64,000 nt of DNA from Vombatus ursinus (GCF_900497805.2 NW_020949602.1:4719582-4783581); one strand, 5' to 3'; counted from the first letter of the stretch, positions 1-10,679 are shown. The notes: generated from the sequence alone by a model not told the origin. Numbers and translations: made by a program.

Positions 1-600
1 AAGGGCCTGAATCAGCCCAGCTCCATCACTGGAGGGAGAGACTTGCCAGAGGCACAAACAAAGCTTCAAATAGATTTAATTTAAAATTTCAAACTGCTGG
101 ATGCAGCTCAGCTTCCGAATGCCATCTGCTTTTCCAGCTCGCAAGGACACAGAACAGTTTTTATTACATTTGCTCAAGCAAGTCCACCAGTCAAATATTA
201 ATAATTTTCCCCAGCACTGATGAGTTCTGCGTGCTTTGGATGGTAGCCGAACCTTCATCTAGCTCATCAAAATTACGAGCAAAATAATTTCTTTTCTCCT
301 AACTGCTGAAAGAAAGAATTACAGATCAGGGTTCTCAATGCTTGGGCATGCCACAAAGTGACATTTTCAGCTTATCCCAGACTAGAAAGGCTTCAACTCT
401 GGCCTAGGGCAGGTTGGCTATCTGCAAAATTCCACCTGTTCCACCTGGACGAGGGTGGAACAATCGTATTTAGTAACTTTGGATTGAGAACCCACTGCAT
501 ACAAGGCACCATGGAGGACTTTGCAAGACATGGGTTACTGGATCACAAGAGCCTAGAGAAGGTTCTAGAAGGGTCTCATAGGCAGTAAGTACAGGTCTTC
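1..600. other. repeat-poor noncoding segment
   Basis: No SINE, LINE or simple repeat is recognisable here. Positions 60-300 are AT-rich with TAAT/ATTTAAT cores. A 76-codon open frame covers 358-588, and its end overlaps a perfect donor-like GTAAGT, but codon use and length give no reason to call it an exon. Possible conserved noncoding DNA; this is inference only. Confidence 0.4.
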
Positions 601-784
601 CAACCCCAAGTGCAGAGATAGAGAGAACGAGGGAAGCTTCTTTCAGGACAATCTTAGCATCATAGGATTTAGACCTAAAAGGGAGCTTAGAGATCGTAAG
701 AAAATGGAACCATGGGTTTATGGCTGGATGAAATCTTCAAGACCAAAGGATAATGGAGCCATATGTCTTTAGGATCCCTCTAGG

Positions 785-945
785 GGACCTTAGAGGTAAT
801 CTAGTCCAACATTCTCATTTTGCACATGTGGAAACTGAGGCCCAAAGAGTTGAGGTAACTTGTCCAATTGCAAGAGGTGAGTGATAGAGTCAGGATTTGA
901 ACACATCCCTCTGCAGACTTTAGAACTAGATTTCTTTCTACAACA
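785..945 (-). repeat. MIR3 CORE-SINE, reversed
   Basis: Reads as the reverse complement of MIR3: 'ggaccttagaggtaatctag', then 'gaaactgaggcccaaagag', then 'caggatttgaacaca'. A shorter MIR3-like tail lies just upstream at about 650-700. Confidence 0.75.
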
Positions 946-1133
946 ACAAAATCAAAACTGAGTGTGGTTTCCCTCCTGGCAGTCACATTAAGATACTAGT
1001 CTAGGTGTGTCCACAAAGCCCTGGAACCCCATAGAAAAGAAGTTGCTAGCACTCCTTGTCACATGATATGACTTCCCTGTGACTTCATTTATGGAGTATC
1101 TCATTAGCTTCTCCAGGGTTTGCCTTCTCATTT

Positions 1134-1416
1134 CTGGCTAGGTGGTACAGTGGATAGAGCTCTGGTCTTGGAGTTGGGAAGACTTGAGTTCAAATGTGAC
1201 CTCACACACTTAATAGCTGTGTGACCCTGGACAAATCATTTAACTGCTGTCTGCCTCAGTTTCCTCATCTGTAAAATGGGGGTGACAATAACACCTACAT
1301 CCCAAGGTTGTTGTGAGGATCCAAAGAGATAATTGTAAAGTATTTAAAACTGTGCCGGGCCTATAGTAAGCACTATACAAATGTTAACTATAATTATCAT
1401 CATCATCATCATTATT
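1134..1416 (+). repeat. MIR-type CORE-SINE
   Basis: Near full length. Visible in order are 'aggtggtacagtggataga', 'tagctgtgtgaccctgga', 'cctcagtttcctcatctgta', the 'ggttgttgtgaggat' core and a TTATTAT-like tail grown into a short (ATC)n run. The tRNA-like head and CORE centre are both present. Confidence 0.9.
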
Positions 1417-1440
1417 TGCTCTTTTCATACACACTTAGTC

Positions 1441-1570
1441 TCCCAGATTCAAGTAGAAGCTTCTTTTTTTTTTAAAGCTTCTTAAAGGACAGAGATTATG
1501 TTACTTGGGTCTTTCTATCTCCCACCACAGTGTCTGCAGGTAAGCATGCAATGCCCAATGATTGACTGAT
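1441..1570 (+). repeat. L2 3' end fragment
   Basis: Sense-strand L2 tail: 'aaaggacagagattatg', 'cccaccacagtgtctgcag' and a terminal 'tgattgactgatg'. Only the last part of the 3' UTR remains. Confidence 0.65.
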
Positions 1571-2180
1571 GGGTGTATGCAAAATACTTTGCAAACTTCT
1601 CAGAGATGTTATAAGGATGAAGATGGATAAGGGACAGGAAGAGAAGGAGAAGAAGGAAAAGAAGGACAACTATGACCACAACCTATCTGGGTTCCTTCCA
1701 CATGCCCTCCCCACTGATTACATAGTCAGATTTCCCTTCAATGTGTTGGCGACTTTTCCAATGAACTCCAATGAACTCCCAGCTTCATCTTGCATTGCTG
1801 GTCATTAACTTCTCAGTCCCTATCAACTAGTATCAACAAGATCAATCTGCAGCACTCTTAGTGCCTTCTAGTTGTATTAGCCACATAAGTCCTGGGTCAC
1901 CCATATCAAGCAAGTAGGAAAAAGCAGAAAACAAAGAGCCTGGGTCCTTAAGCTTATCGTTGGCCAACCCTGCTCTCATTAGTTTCACCCTTGTTGGCTC
2001 TGAACTCCTGGATTCTGATGCCAGCTTGCCAGTCAATCAGTCAATCAATCGCTTGCCCTGGAGGACTTTGACATTAGGTGTGTGTAGGGGGGGACAACAT
2101 TTACATGTAATATACAAAATAAATAAAGGGGTATTTGAGAAATTGGTGCACAAGTAGCTGAAGGGACCTCGGAAGGTGTC
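1571..2180. other. unassigned noncoding sequence
   Basis: About 600 bp with no repeat I can name. It includes an AAG/GAA-rich patch (1620-1670) and a (CAAT)n-like patch near 2035-2050. Open frames of 64-79 codons on both strands overlap one another and look like chance. Confidence 0.35.
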
Positions 2181-2533
2181 AGGAAAAATAAAAAGCCTTA
2201 ATGACTAGAGCTATCCCAAAGCAGAATGACTGGCATCAGGAGCACACAGGTTCCCCTTCACTGGAAGGCTTTAAGCACAGGCTGGAAGACCACTTATAAT
2301 GTATGTTGTAACATGGACTGCTTTGGGGAAACTAGGTCCCTATTAGGGTGAATAATGAATCCTGAGAAGGGGTTGNNNNNNNNNNGGTAATTGGTTCCAG
2401 CCCAGTGGAAATATGCAGTGAGAATTCGAATAATGTAACTATCTCACAGAATTCATTATTCAAACTAACTGAGACCTAGCTGTGGGCTGAATAAGATGGC
2501 CTCTGAGGTCCCTTCTAACTCTAAAATTCTTGG
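2181..2533 (+). repeat. L3/CR1-type LINE 3' end, broken by assembly gap
   Basis: Shows the standard order: 'gagctatcccaaagcagaat', 'tcactggaaggctttaagca', 'ggctggaagaccactt' and the tail 'gaggtcccttctaactctaa'. The N run falls inside it. Confidence 0.8.
2376..2385. other. assembly gap (10 Ns)
   Basis: Ten consecutive Ns. The true length of missing sequence is unknown because 10 is probably a placeholder. Confidence 0.99.
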
Positions 2534-2594
2534 ATACTAATTCTGAAACCCACAAATAGTCATCCACCAAGGTGTGGATTGGTTGTAAACACAT

Positions 2595-2815
2595 TAGCAT
2601 GGTGTGGTGAAAAGATCGTGGACTCTGGAGTCATAGGACTGGGGTTTGAATCCTGACTCTAAAGCTTGCTATTTGGGCGATCCTGGGCAAGTCATTCAAT
2701 TTCCCTGGGTCTTGTTTTCCCTCACCATAGGTTCTTGACCTAGATGGCCTTCTGGGATCCAAGATATTGGCCTGGACTTTCAAGCTCTAGAACTACAGAG
2801 CTATGATTCAGTGAA
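2595..2815 (+). repeat. MIR3 CORE-SINE
   Basis: 'ggactctggagtcatagga', 'tcctgggcaagtcattcaa' and a MIR3-type end (pyrimidine-rich 'tttcaagctctagaacta') are visible. Confidence 0.75.
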
Positions 2816-3743
2816 GGGAATGACCACAATATCAAAACCATAGGTTTTCATCCACATTTTAGATATTCAGCATTTGACACATGGCCTGACTCCACTGCCT
2901 TCCTTCCATGCCAGAGAGGTCCTTACTCCCGGCATTCAGCAGAAGCTGTAGACCTAACTTGCCCTGTTGGCTTCAGGTCCATTCCCAACATTGACAGATC
3001 CTTCATGGGCCCTCTTAAGTAAGCTGGAAAAAATTGGAGCTAAGATATGTCCGCATTTAAGTTCATAGAGAAGGAGTCTGGGAGTCAATCCTAGCCAACA
3101 TAGTCAGGTCTGGATTAACTAGAAATACCATAGAGCCTGTAAAAGCATGAGGCTGGCACACAAGACCCTCTACAAGGGTAGTTCACACCTGGAGAACTCT
3201 TGGGAAGCTAGGAAGAAGGTCCTGAACACTGAAAACCTACCCTGGGAGAGAGGGTAGGAAGCCCAGTTATTGCATTTCATGCCACCATGAAAGCTTCTGA
3301 TAAGATCACAACCTTCCTTTATCATTGGGGAGCCCAGGACAATCTCTTGGCCTTGCACCATGTTAGTCAAGAATTCTCTTAGCCTAGAGTTTCAAAACAG
3401 AATCACTCCAAAGCATTTCCTTTGCTAAATTCTCCCTTGCAGAAGCCTCTTTATTCTTTCATGATCACTTCAAAGCAATCCCCAACCTAACCATATAGTA
3501 AATTCAAAGCAATTAGAAAGTTGACCTACATAGTAAGACCAAAATGTATTTATAGCAGTTTTCCAGGAAACGTCTCAGCAGCACAGACTGGGAATGGTAT
3601 GATTCTGATTGTAAAAGAATGGGTATACATGTATGTGTTTGTAAGTGCACGTGGAAAGAGGAATGAACTAGGAATAAGGAAATACATGTTCTGACATCAG
3701 CTATTCCACTGGAATCATAGTGACCAACTAGAAAATCATTTGG
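2816..3743. other. unassigned noncoding sequence
   Basis: About 900 bp without a recognisable repeat. Nothing in it resembles an exon. An 83-codon minus-strand open frame at 3513-3764 runs into the L2 fragment and is not supported. Confidence 0.35.
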
Positions 3744-4212
3744 TTGGCTTTCAAAACCCTTCATAACCTGGCTCCTCCCTACCTTCCCAGTTTTCTTATG
3801 CTTTATTCTCCTTCATACACTCTATAACCCAATGACACTGGCTTCCTTGATGTTCCTCAAACTAGATACTTCATCTCTTGATTCTAAACACCACCAGGGA
3901 AGATGTCTTCCATTCCTGGAATGTTCTTCCTTTTCATCTCTCCCATCTAACTTTCTGGCTTCTTTTAGGTCCCAGCTGAAGTCCTACCTTCTGTAAGAAA
4001 CCTTTCCCAATCATTCTTGAGCTTAGTGTCAACCTCTAAGACTATCCACCCTACCCCAATTTATCCTGTTTAGAATTTGTTTATATATAGCTGTTTGTAT
4101 GCTATCTCCCCCATTAGATTCGGAATTCCCGGAGAGCAGGAAATCTTTTCTGGCTTCCTGCCTAGTACATGATAGACACTTAATAAAATGCAAGTTGACT
4201 GACTGACTGACT
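3744..4212 (+). repeat. L2 LINE 3' portion
   Basis: Covers the end of the reverse-transcriptase ORF and the 3' UTR: 'aacccttcataacctggctc', 'cattcctggaatgttcttcc', 'cccccattagattcggaat' and a terminal (GACT)n run. On the sense strand the reading corresponds to the L2 C-terminal 'KALHNLAP' region. Confidence 0.85.
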
Positions 4213-4289
4213 TGACCACCATCGGTCACACTTTCCTCATCCATAAAATGGGGAGTAATGGACTGGAGAGACTGAGGTCCCATGCCCCT

Positions 4290-4690
4290 CTAGAGCTGTG
4301 GTTCAACAGTCTCTGAAAGGTCAACTCTAAACATTTTATGTGCTAACATTCTGTCTTCTAGATTCTGATATAATACGTTCAAAGATCTCATGTGCTGTGT
4401 TCTAGGTTCTGTTCAAATATTGAACAAACCTTTAAATGTTTACTATATATGAGACACTCTGCTGGGCATTGAAGATAAAGAAACAATAATGAGACAGCCC
4501 CTGCCCTCAAGGAATTTGCAATGGAGCTTCTAGATTTAACCTTCTATTCTCTAACATTCCTTCTAGCTCTATAAAGTCTATTTCGGCTCTAGAATACTAT
4601 GTTCTAAGGTCACTCTAAGCTCTATCATGCTGTGTTGTAATGATCTGTCTACGATCTATGATTTTATAAGTCTATGAAGCAGCTTAAGGA
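4290..4690 (+). repeat. decayed minisatellite grown from a SINE 3' tail
   Basis: Five or more imperfect units repeat the motif 'ttctagnttctgnnnnnntg' about every 35-37 bp, for example near 4355, 4405, 4560, 4590 and 4620. The unit equals the MIR3/L3 tail 'ggtcccttctagctctaaca' plus 'ttctatg'. An antisense L2 fragment sits in the middle. Confidence 0.6.
4425..4530 (-). repeat. L2 3' end, reversed, inside the tail minisatellite
   Basis: 'aaatgtttactatatatgag', 'ctgctgggcattgaagata' and 'cctgccctcaaggaattt' are the reverse complement of the L2 3' UTR. Minisatellite units flank it on both sides, so it inserted after the array formed. Confidence 0.75.
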
Positions 4691-4739
4691 TGATACTGAT
4701 CAAAGAGAACCAGGATGGATTTGATAAATGCTTAAAAAT

Positions 4740-5550
4740 TGTGATCAACCACACAAAAGAGTCATCATTAGCAACAGAAAGGTATCAGTTAACTTATTAA
4801 GTGATGACATTCTTGATTTATGCTAAAAACTTAAACCCACCAAAGCAAAGGCTCTGCATTTTCTGCTGGAACTCCTGGGTGGCCTGGTGTTTCTTCCTAA
4901 TTAGTGCTTTGCCCTAATTATTTTGAGGATGGTAAAACTATCAAATGCAAACCAGATCCCTTCCTTCTTTTGTGCCCAAAGTTGTGGTAGGGGAGAGGAG
5001 TAGAATGATCCCTAGCCAAGCCAAGGTGACTTCATTTTGATGCAAATTCATTTTACAATTAAGAATACAATTTTGGGTGATGCTGGCCCCATAATTACTC
5101 CTACAGCTCCTGGCAAATTAGGTGGGAGGCACATTAGTTCCCTGAATGAGATTTGGAAATTTAATGTAAGGTGCTCCTGTTTTGTATTCCAGAGATGCCC
5201 GTTTCCAACTAGGTGTTAATAATTTGGGGACCCTAACCTGTTATTTGCAGCACAGGTTTTGTGTGAATCATGAAGGTCAGCTGCCTAAAAGGTTTTGTAA
5301 ACTGGTTGAAATGCATCCCCCCTCCCAACTCTGTTTCTCCCAACAATAGGCTTCTTCCCTCCTGAATACAATAGGGAACTATCTTTCACTCGGGGAAATA
5401 TTCAATTTTGTGGCTTTTCATTCCTGTGTGGGGAACCATTTAACTCTGAACAGGGATATGCCTTTGTGTGTTTACACAGGGAATTCAGAAGGGGAAGAGA
5501 AGGAGAGGGCACTTAACTATACCCAAAAAGACAGAAACAGGAAAAATTCA
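4740..5550. other. repeat-poor island
   Basis: About 800 bp with no recognisable transposon. It carries TAATTA-type cores (4898-4925, 'cctaattagtgctttgccct') and balanced composition. It may be conserved noncoding DNA; alignment is needed to say so. Confidence 0.4.
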
Positions 5551-5555
5551 CCAGG

Positions 5556-5630
5556 CTATATGCATACATACATATATATATATATATAATACATATATGT
5601 ATGCACGCATACATACATGCATACACACAT
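5556..5630. repeat. (TA)n/(CATA)n microsatellite
   Basis: Alternating TATA, CATA and GCATA units directly abut the left end of a MITE. Confidence 0.9.
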
Positions 5631-6055
5631 AGTGGTGTCAAATGCAAAAGAAATTGGGGACATTAATATGTACATAAGGATCCATGTGACTATAGTTTGA
5701 CTGGGTTTTAATGTGTAATATTGTTGTCGTTTGTCCTTTATTCTCGAAGAGGACCAATGACCTCATGATGCTGGGGTATGGGTGATGTCCTGACCTGTGT
5801 CTGAGTTGGATTTAAGTGAAGCAGAGTTGCACAGAATTGTCAGCCTCCACTCTCTCTTCCTGAGTCACCAAAATCCAGTAGCAAGACAAAAGTCAAGAAA
5901 ACTGGCAATGGCCCAAGATGCAGTGGCTTATCTATGTTTTATTATATTTTTATTTATTTTCTTAAATATTTCTCAATTACATTTTAATCTGGTTAGAGCC
6001 ATGCTTGGGAGTGCTGTGTGCTGCCTAAGGCATGGACAGCATGCTGGGGAGATGG
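5631..6055 (+). mobile_element. hAT-like MITE split by a SINE
   Basis: Left part 5631-5718 and right part 5927-6055 together match the uninterrupted copy at 50632-50833: 'agtggtgtcaaatgcaaa', 'acataaggatccatgtg', then 'ctatgttttattatattt' and 'caattacattttaatctgg'. The intervening 208 bp is a separate repeat. Confidence 0.75.
5719..5926 (+). mobile_element. marsupial interspersed repeat, short form
   Basis: Starts with 'ttgttgtcgtttgtccttta', then 'ttctcgaagaggaccaatga' and 'tgagttggatttaagtgaag', and ends at 'caagatgcagtgg'. The same module occurs reversed at 7505-7953 and forward at 9525-10035. The exact library name is not recalled. Confidence 0.7.
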
Positions 6056-6200
6056 TGTGATCTGGATTAGTCAACAGAGGACCTGGATTTGAACCTGCCT
6101 GTGCTATTTATTGTGTTTGTGACCTTGGCCAAGTCATTTAAACTCTCTCGGCTTCTAGAAAAGGAAAGTATTGGACTCAATAAACTTTGAGGCAATAGTA
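6056..6200 (+). repeat. MIR3 fragment
   Basis: 'agaggacctggatttgaacc' and 'gtgaccttggccaagtcatt' with a truncated tail. It abuts the right part of the MITE. Confidence 0.65.
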
Positions 6201-6464
6201 CCTAAATAGTTATATTTAAAAATGTAAAAAAAAAACCATTCTTAGCTTGCAGGCCATGGGTCAGATGTGGGCAGTAGGTTGTGACGTCTGCTCTAATGTC
6301 CATTCCAGATCTTATATCCTTTGCTCTATAAGCCTTAAGTTGCTATAAACTTAGACCTCAAAACCCATCTATTAAAAAAATCCATACAAACTTCCCTATA
6401 GTTTCTTGAGTATATCATAAGGGAATTGTTGGGATACACTGTACTAGGAAGTTCATGGACGTCA

Positions 6465-6680
6465 TGGAAAGATTTTCCATCTTTGGGAGTTAAGAGACCA
6501 GATTCAACGTCTACATTTCCCAGCTAGGTGACTTTGGGCAAGGTATTTGAGATCTCTGAGCCTTAGTTTTCATATCTGTAAAATGGGAATCCTGATATTT
6601 GTCCTATTGACCCCACAAGACTCTGTGTGAGGAAAGGGCTACAGTGGTATGAGTTAATGTCAATATTAGCCCTATAAAAA
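6465..6680 (+). repeat. MIR CORE-SINE
   Basis: 'aggtgactttgggcaaggt', 'ctgagccttagttttcatat' and 'ctgtaaaatgggaatcctga' are visible. Strongly diverged. Confidence 0.7.
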
Positions 6681-6716
6681 ATAATGCTTCCCTAAAATTA
6701 TCCCCCTAAAGTTATT

Positions 6717-6987
6717 AGAGGCAGCTATGTGGCACAGTGGATGGAGAACCAGGCCTAGATTCAGGAGGACTCATCTTTGTGAGTTCAAATCTGGCCTCAG
6801 ACACTTACTAGCTGTGTGACCCTTGGCAAGTCATTTCACCCTATTTGCCTCAATTTGCTCATCTGTAAAATGAGCTGAAGAAGGAAATGGCAGACCACTC
6901 CAGTATATCTATCAAAAACAAAACAAAACAAAACTGAAATGGGGTCACAGAGAGTCAGACATAACTGAAAAATGACTTAACAATAGC
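6717..6987 (+). mobile_element. MAR1-like RTE-tailed CORE-SINE with 9-bp target duplication
   Basis: Nearly full length, from 'ggcagctatgtggcacagtg' to 'gagtcagacataactgaaaa'. The duplication AAAGTTATT is perfect at 6708-6716 and 6988-6996. A (CAAAA)n expansion replaces the usual 'ccaagaaaacccc'. Well preserved, hence among the younger insertions here. Confidence 0.92.
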
Positions 6988-7204
6988 AAAGTTATTCCCC
7001 AGGGCTTTGTCATCTCTAAAAGCTGCTAGGGAGTAAGTGCTTCATGAATTCTATTGGGTTGCACAATGACCCTGGGCTTTAGAAGCCTGGGCCAACAGAG
7101 TACCAGCCATGGTACTCTAGACTGGTCCTGTCTAGCTCTGAGGATGGACCTGCTACATTTGTCATCTAAAGGACCAGCCTAGTTGAATTCAGAGAGGCTG
7201 ATGA

Positions 7205-7500
7205 ATAAATGAATGAATGAATGAAAACTCTTCTGAACATTTATTAAGAGCCATTATGCTAGGAGCTGGGATTGTCTATCTAATCATTCAATCAATAAGT
7301 ATTTATCTCCTACCTCCTCTATGCAAGACAGTATGTGAGGCCCTGAGGAGACAAGTACAAAGAATGAAACAATCCTTCCTCCTGAGGAGCATATGTTCCA
7401 ATGGAGAAGATACTTAAATGTATATGACAAAAGCATAAAGTGAATAAATACAAAGACCAAAATGAAACAGGCCCTGTCCTCAAGCAGCTTAGATTCTTCT
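7205..7500 (-). repeat. L2 3' end, reversed (two or three pieces)
   Basis: The (GAAT)n start, 'gaacatttattaagagccat', then a second start near 7286 and 'cctgtcctcaagcagctta' are reverse-complement L2 tails in tandem. This suggests separate insertions or a rearranged copy. Confidence 0.75.
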
Positions 7501-7504
7501 ACAG

Positions 7505-7953
7505 GAGGAGGTCCCAGCCTAAGCCTTACTTGCTCATTGTTTGGATTTTGATGGCTCTGAGTGAGTGGAAATAGCAATTGTCTCTGTTCCGGTCAGAGAC
7601 CCTAAGAGTCTTCCCATCCCAGATTGATTTTATTTTTTTTGAGTAGGTAAAAAGAGGCCATTTCGGCCTCATTTCTTACCTAGCCTTAATCACTGAATGG
7701 GTGTTGCCTCAGTCAAACTGAGACCTGGGAAAGACCTTAGCTTAAAAAGGTCAAGCTCTCCCACTGCATCAGAGCCATCTCCAAACATCCTGATCTGTAT
7801 CTTGCCTCTGGACCCGCATGGTTCTGGAGGAGAGAGTGAGGCTAGTGACTTTGCATAGACCTGCCTCACTTAAATCCAATTCACTTGCAAGTCAAGAGAT
7901 CACTTCCCTGATGTTACAATCCACTTCGAGAATGAAAGTCAAACAACAAGAAG
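7505..7953 (-). mobile_element. marsupial interspersed repeat, long form A, reversed
   Basis: Contains 'cactgaatgggtgttgcctc', 'gacctgggaaagaccttagc' and 'ttaaatccaattcacttgca', and ends with 'cttcgagaatgaaagtc'. Its right-hand 200 bp is the reverse complement of the 5719-5926 module. The remainder is an extension not shared with the copy at 9525-10035. Confidence 0.75.
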
Positions 7954-8019
7954 AAGTATATAATACATAGAGATGTTATAAATAAAATGCAAATTTGGAG
8001 CAAGCGAGGTGGAAGGGGC

Positions 8020-8275
8020 AATAAATAAGCATTTATTAATCATCTACTATATTCCAGGCACTTGACTAAGCACTTTTCTAATATCTCATTTGATCTTCAC
8101 AACAAGGTAGGTGCTACCATTATCCACATTTTATAGAAGAAGAAACTGAGGCAAATAGAGATTAAGTGACTTGTCCAGGGTCACAGAGCTATTAGTGTCT
8201 GAGACCACATTTGAACATTGGTCTTCCTGACTCTAGAACCTGTGCTCTATTTTCTATGCCACCTAGATAGGCAAT
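8020..8275 (-). repeat. marsupial MIR variant, reversed
   Basis: 'cttcacaacaaggtaggtgc', 'gaaactgaggcaaatagag', 'gtgacttgtccagggtcaca' and 'tctatgccacctagatag' read as a nearly complete reversed MIR-type SINE. Confidence 0.85.
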
Positions 8276-8279
8276 AATG

Positions 8280-9060
8280 TGAGATAAAGCAGAAAGATAA
8301 GTGGGAACCAGGATGTGGGACACCAGGTTGAGTTTGTAACATGTCCCTTTGCAACAAGCCAAAAGGGCCCATCGACAATTTCCTGAACGAGTGATGTCAT
8401 GGTCAGACTTGGGCACCTTTCAGAAAGAGAGAGTACAATTAGGAAGCTATTAGAAGAATCCAGGCAAGAAGTAATGAAAGTATATCCAGGAGAGGGGCCA
8501 TGTGAGTAAAGAGAGGGAAGGGAGTGGTTGTGAGAAATGTTGCACAGACAGAATCAATAAGATGTGGCAACTGATTGGAAATGAGGAATGAGGAGTGGAG
8601 GAGGACTCCAGCTGTGGACCTGATGACTGGAAGGGTGATAGTGCCATCAACAGAGATAAGGAAGTTGAGGAGAGGGAAGGGATAGAGAGTGAGAGTGACA
8701 GACACATAATAGAGCTCTGGATTTTCTGTTTCAGAGACTTTTGAGTTTGAAATGTCTACAGGGCATTTTGGCAGAGATGTTCAGCAGGCAATCAATGATG
8801 CAGGGCTGGAGCTCAGAAGAGCCATGAGGGTTGGATTGGTAGGTATGGAGTCATCTGCACAGACAGGATAATTGAACCCACGGGAGCTTAGGAGATCATC
8901 AAGAGAGAAGATTGTGAAAGAGAAGAGGAGGACCAATACCAAACCTCTGGGGAAACCCATTCTTGGGTCTTAGAAGATGAATACTTATCCCACAAAGGAG
9001 ATTTAAAAGATAAGAGTGATACCATCTGAGGGAGAATCAGGAGTGAATAGGAGCTAAGGC
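8280..9060 (-). repeat. L2 LINE with decayed reverse-transcriptase region, reversed
   Basis: On the minus strand a relic of L2 reverse transcriptase can be read. The catalytic [YF]xDD site survives as Cys-Ala-Asp-Asp (8861-8850), followed downstream by a diverged stretch aligning to the L2 'TxLPVxxARxLGVxLDSSL' region (8705-8439). The frame is not maintained throughout, so this is a dead copy. The 3' UTR is missing, because a MIR lies where it should be. Confidence 0.85.
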
Positions 9061-9102
9061 ATTAGCCTTCGGATTGGCTTTCCTACTTTGTTTCTCTTCA
9101 CC

Positions 9103-9170
9103 CCCCCCCTTCAATCCGTCCTTCACTCAGCTACAAGAAATGTTTTCCCAAAACGTAGATCTGACAGAAA
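9103..9170 (+). repeat. L2 reverse-transcriptase fragment
   Basis: 'caatccgtccttcactcagc' followed by 'aaaacgtagatctgac' equals the L2 'SILHSAAKVIFLKRRSD' coding stretch. A C-run precedes it. Confidence 0.6.
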
Positions 9171-9171
9171 G

Positions 9172-9420
9172 ACAGTAATGCATATTAGATAGAGTAATAG
9201 GCTTGAAGTCAGAAAAACCCAGATTCAAACATCTGCACACCAGCTGCATAACTATGGACAAGTCATTTAAATTCTCTGAGCCTCAATTTCACCAACTGTA
9301 AAAAGGGATAATAATGCTTGGAGTACCTCCATCATGGGACTTTTGCAAGGCCCAAATAAGATAATGTATGTAAGGGACTTTGTAAACTTTAAAGTATTAT
9401 CTAAATGTGATTATTATTAA
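9172..9420 (+). repeat. MIR CORE-SINE
   Basis: 'taggcttgaagtcagaaaa', 'gacaagtcatttaaattctc' and 'gtaagggactttgtaaactt' with an attattatt tail. Almost full length. Confidence 0.8.
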
Positions 9421-9524
9421 TGCACAAGTTTTAGAATGTTCTCAACGATGGCAAACTTTCAAAACCAAATGTATTGAACCAGGGGATGATCAAATTGGGT
9501 AGTTATAGTATGAGGTCTAAAACT

Positions 9525-10035
9525 GTTGCTGTTGTTGTCGTTCTGTTGTTGTTGGTGGTGGTGGTGGTGGTGGTTCTTCTCATCCTTCTCAAAAAGTACC
9601 AATGACATCATGGGGTGATGTCTTGACTTGGGCGTGAATTGGGTTTAAGTGAATCAGAATTACACAAAGTAGTCAGCCTTATTCTCTCTTCCACAGTCAT
9701 TGAAGTGCAGTGGCAAGAAAAACGTCAAGACAATTGATGATGGCCCCAGGATGCTATGGATGACCTCGGCATCTTTGATGCCTGCCCGAGCTCCAACCGT
9801 TTCACGGCACCTGCTTCAGTCACCTTCGTGATCATTGGAACGCATTGTTCTCATCCATCCATTCCACCAGGGGAAGTCTTCACATGCTTGGAGCAGACAT
9901 CCCCTTAATTCACCAAAAGGCTTGAGGCCTGTTGGTTACTCTGAACCTGGTTTAGCCCATCTGCCAAAATAGTTTTACCAGGCTGTGGCTGCTGCACATG
10001 TTATAGGTTCTTCGAACCACAAGTGAGAGTTAAAG
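9525..10035 (+). mobile_element. marsupial interspersed repeat, long form B
   Basis: Starts with (GTT)n and (GGT)n runs, then the shared module ('caatgacatcatggggtgat', 'gaattgggtttaagtgaatc'). It continues into a different 300-bp extension with 'tccattccaccaggggaagt' and 'ccaggctgtggctgctgcac'. I recall this extension from marsupial genomes but cannot give its library name. Confidence 0.65.
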
Positions 10036-10044
10036 CTAAGGTAG

Positions 10045-10430
10045 ATTAAGTAATAAGACTGACATTCTTACAAAATGAGTGGGCTGACACTGATGGCCAG
10101 GCCCAAAGAGGACATCGGGTAATCAATGACCACAGAGCTGGAATATGCCTATGATCTCCCAAAGTAATCCTAGTTCAGTGAAAAGAGCACGTGTTTGACA
10201 ATCTATTTCCACTAACACACCAGGCTTTTCAACTTCCTAAATGTTTGCAAGAATAGACACTAAAGTTCTTGGGTGCCTCTGTTGAGGGCCTTTATTGGTC
10301 TGTCTTGAAGTACACAAAATATAATCGTGAAGTCATTATTGCCTCCTTGGAGGACAGGACTTCTTGAGACATACACATGCTGTTTGGACTGTAAAAAAGT
10401 TATATCTCTGTTTGATAATAGTGCCTAGCA
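10045..10430. other. unassigned noncoding sequence
   Basis: No repeat or coding signal seen. It lies between a marsupial repeat and a MAR1-like SINE. Confidence 0.4.
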
Positions 10431-10431
10431 T

Positions 10432-10678
10432 TGTTATTGTTGTTAAAGCATTTAGTCATGTCTGATTCTTCATGACCCTATGGATTATGTTGTCTATGCG
10501 GTTTTCTTGGAAGATACTGGAGTGGTTTGCCATTTCCTTCTTCAGTGGATTAAGGCAAACAAAGGTTAAGTGACTTGCCCAGGGCCACACAGCTAGTAAG
10601 CATCTGAGGCTGCATTCAAATTCAGGTCTTCTTGACTCCAGGCCCAGAACTCTATCCACTGAGCTACCTAGCTGCTTC
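10432..10678 (-). mobile_element. MAR1-like CORE-SINE, reversed
   Basis: 'agtcatgtctgattcttcat', 'gtggtttgccatttccttct', 'ttgcccagggccacacagct' and 'tgagctacctagctgctt' give a full-length reversed copy. Confidence 0.88.
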
Positions 10679-10679
10679 C

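Noticed and set aside
358-588. 76-codon frame overlapping a GTAAGT donor-like site
   Set aside because: A donor match alone occurs often by chance; there is no acceptor, conservation or domain evidence.
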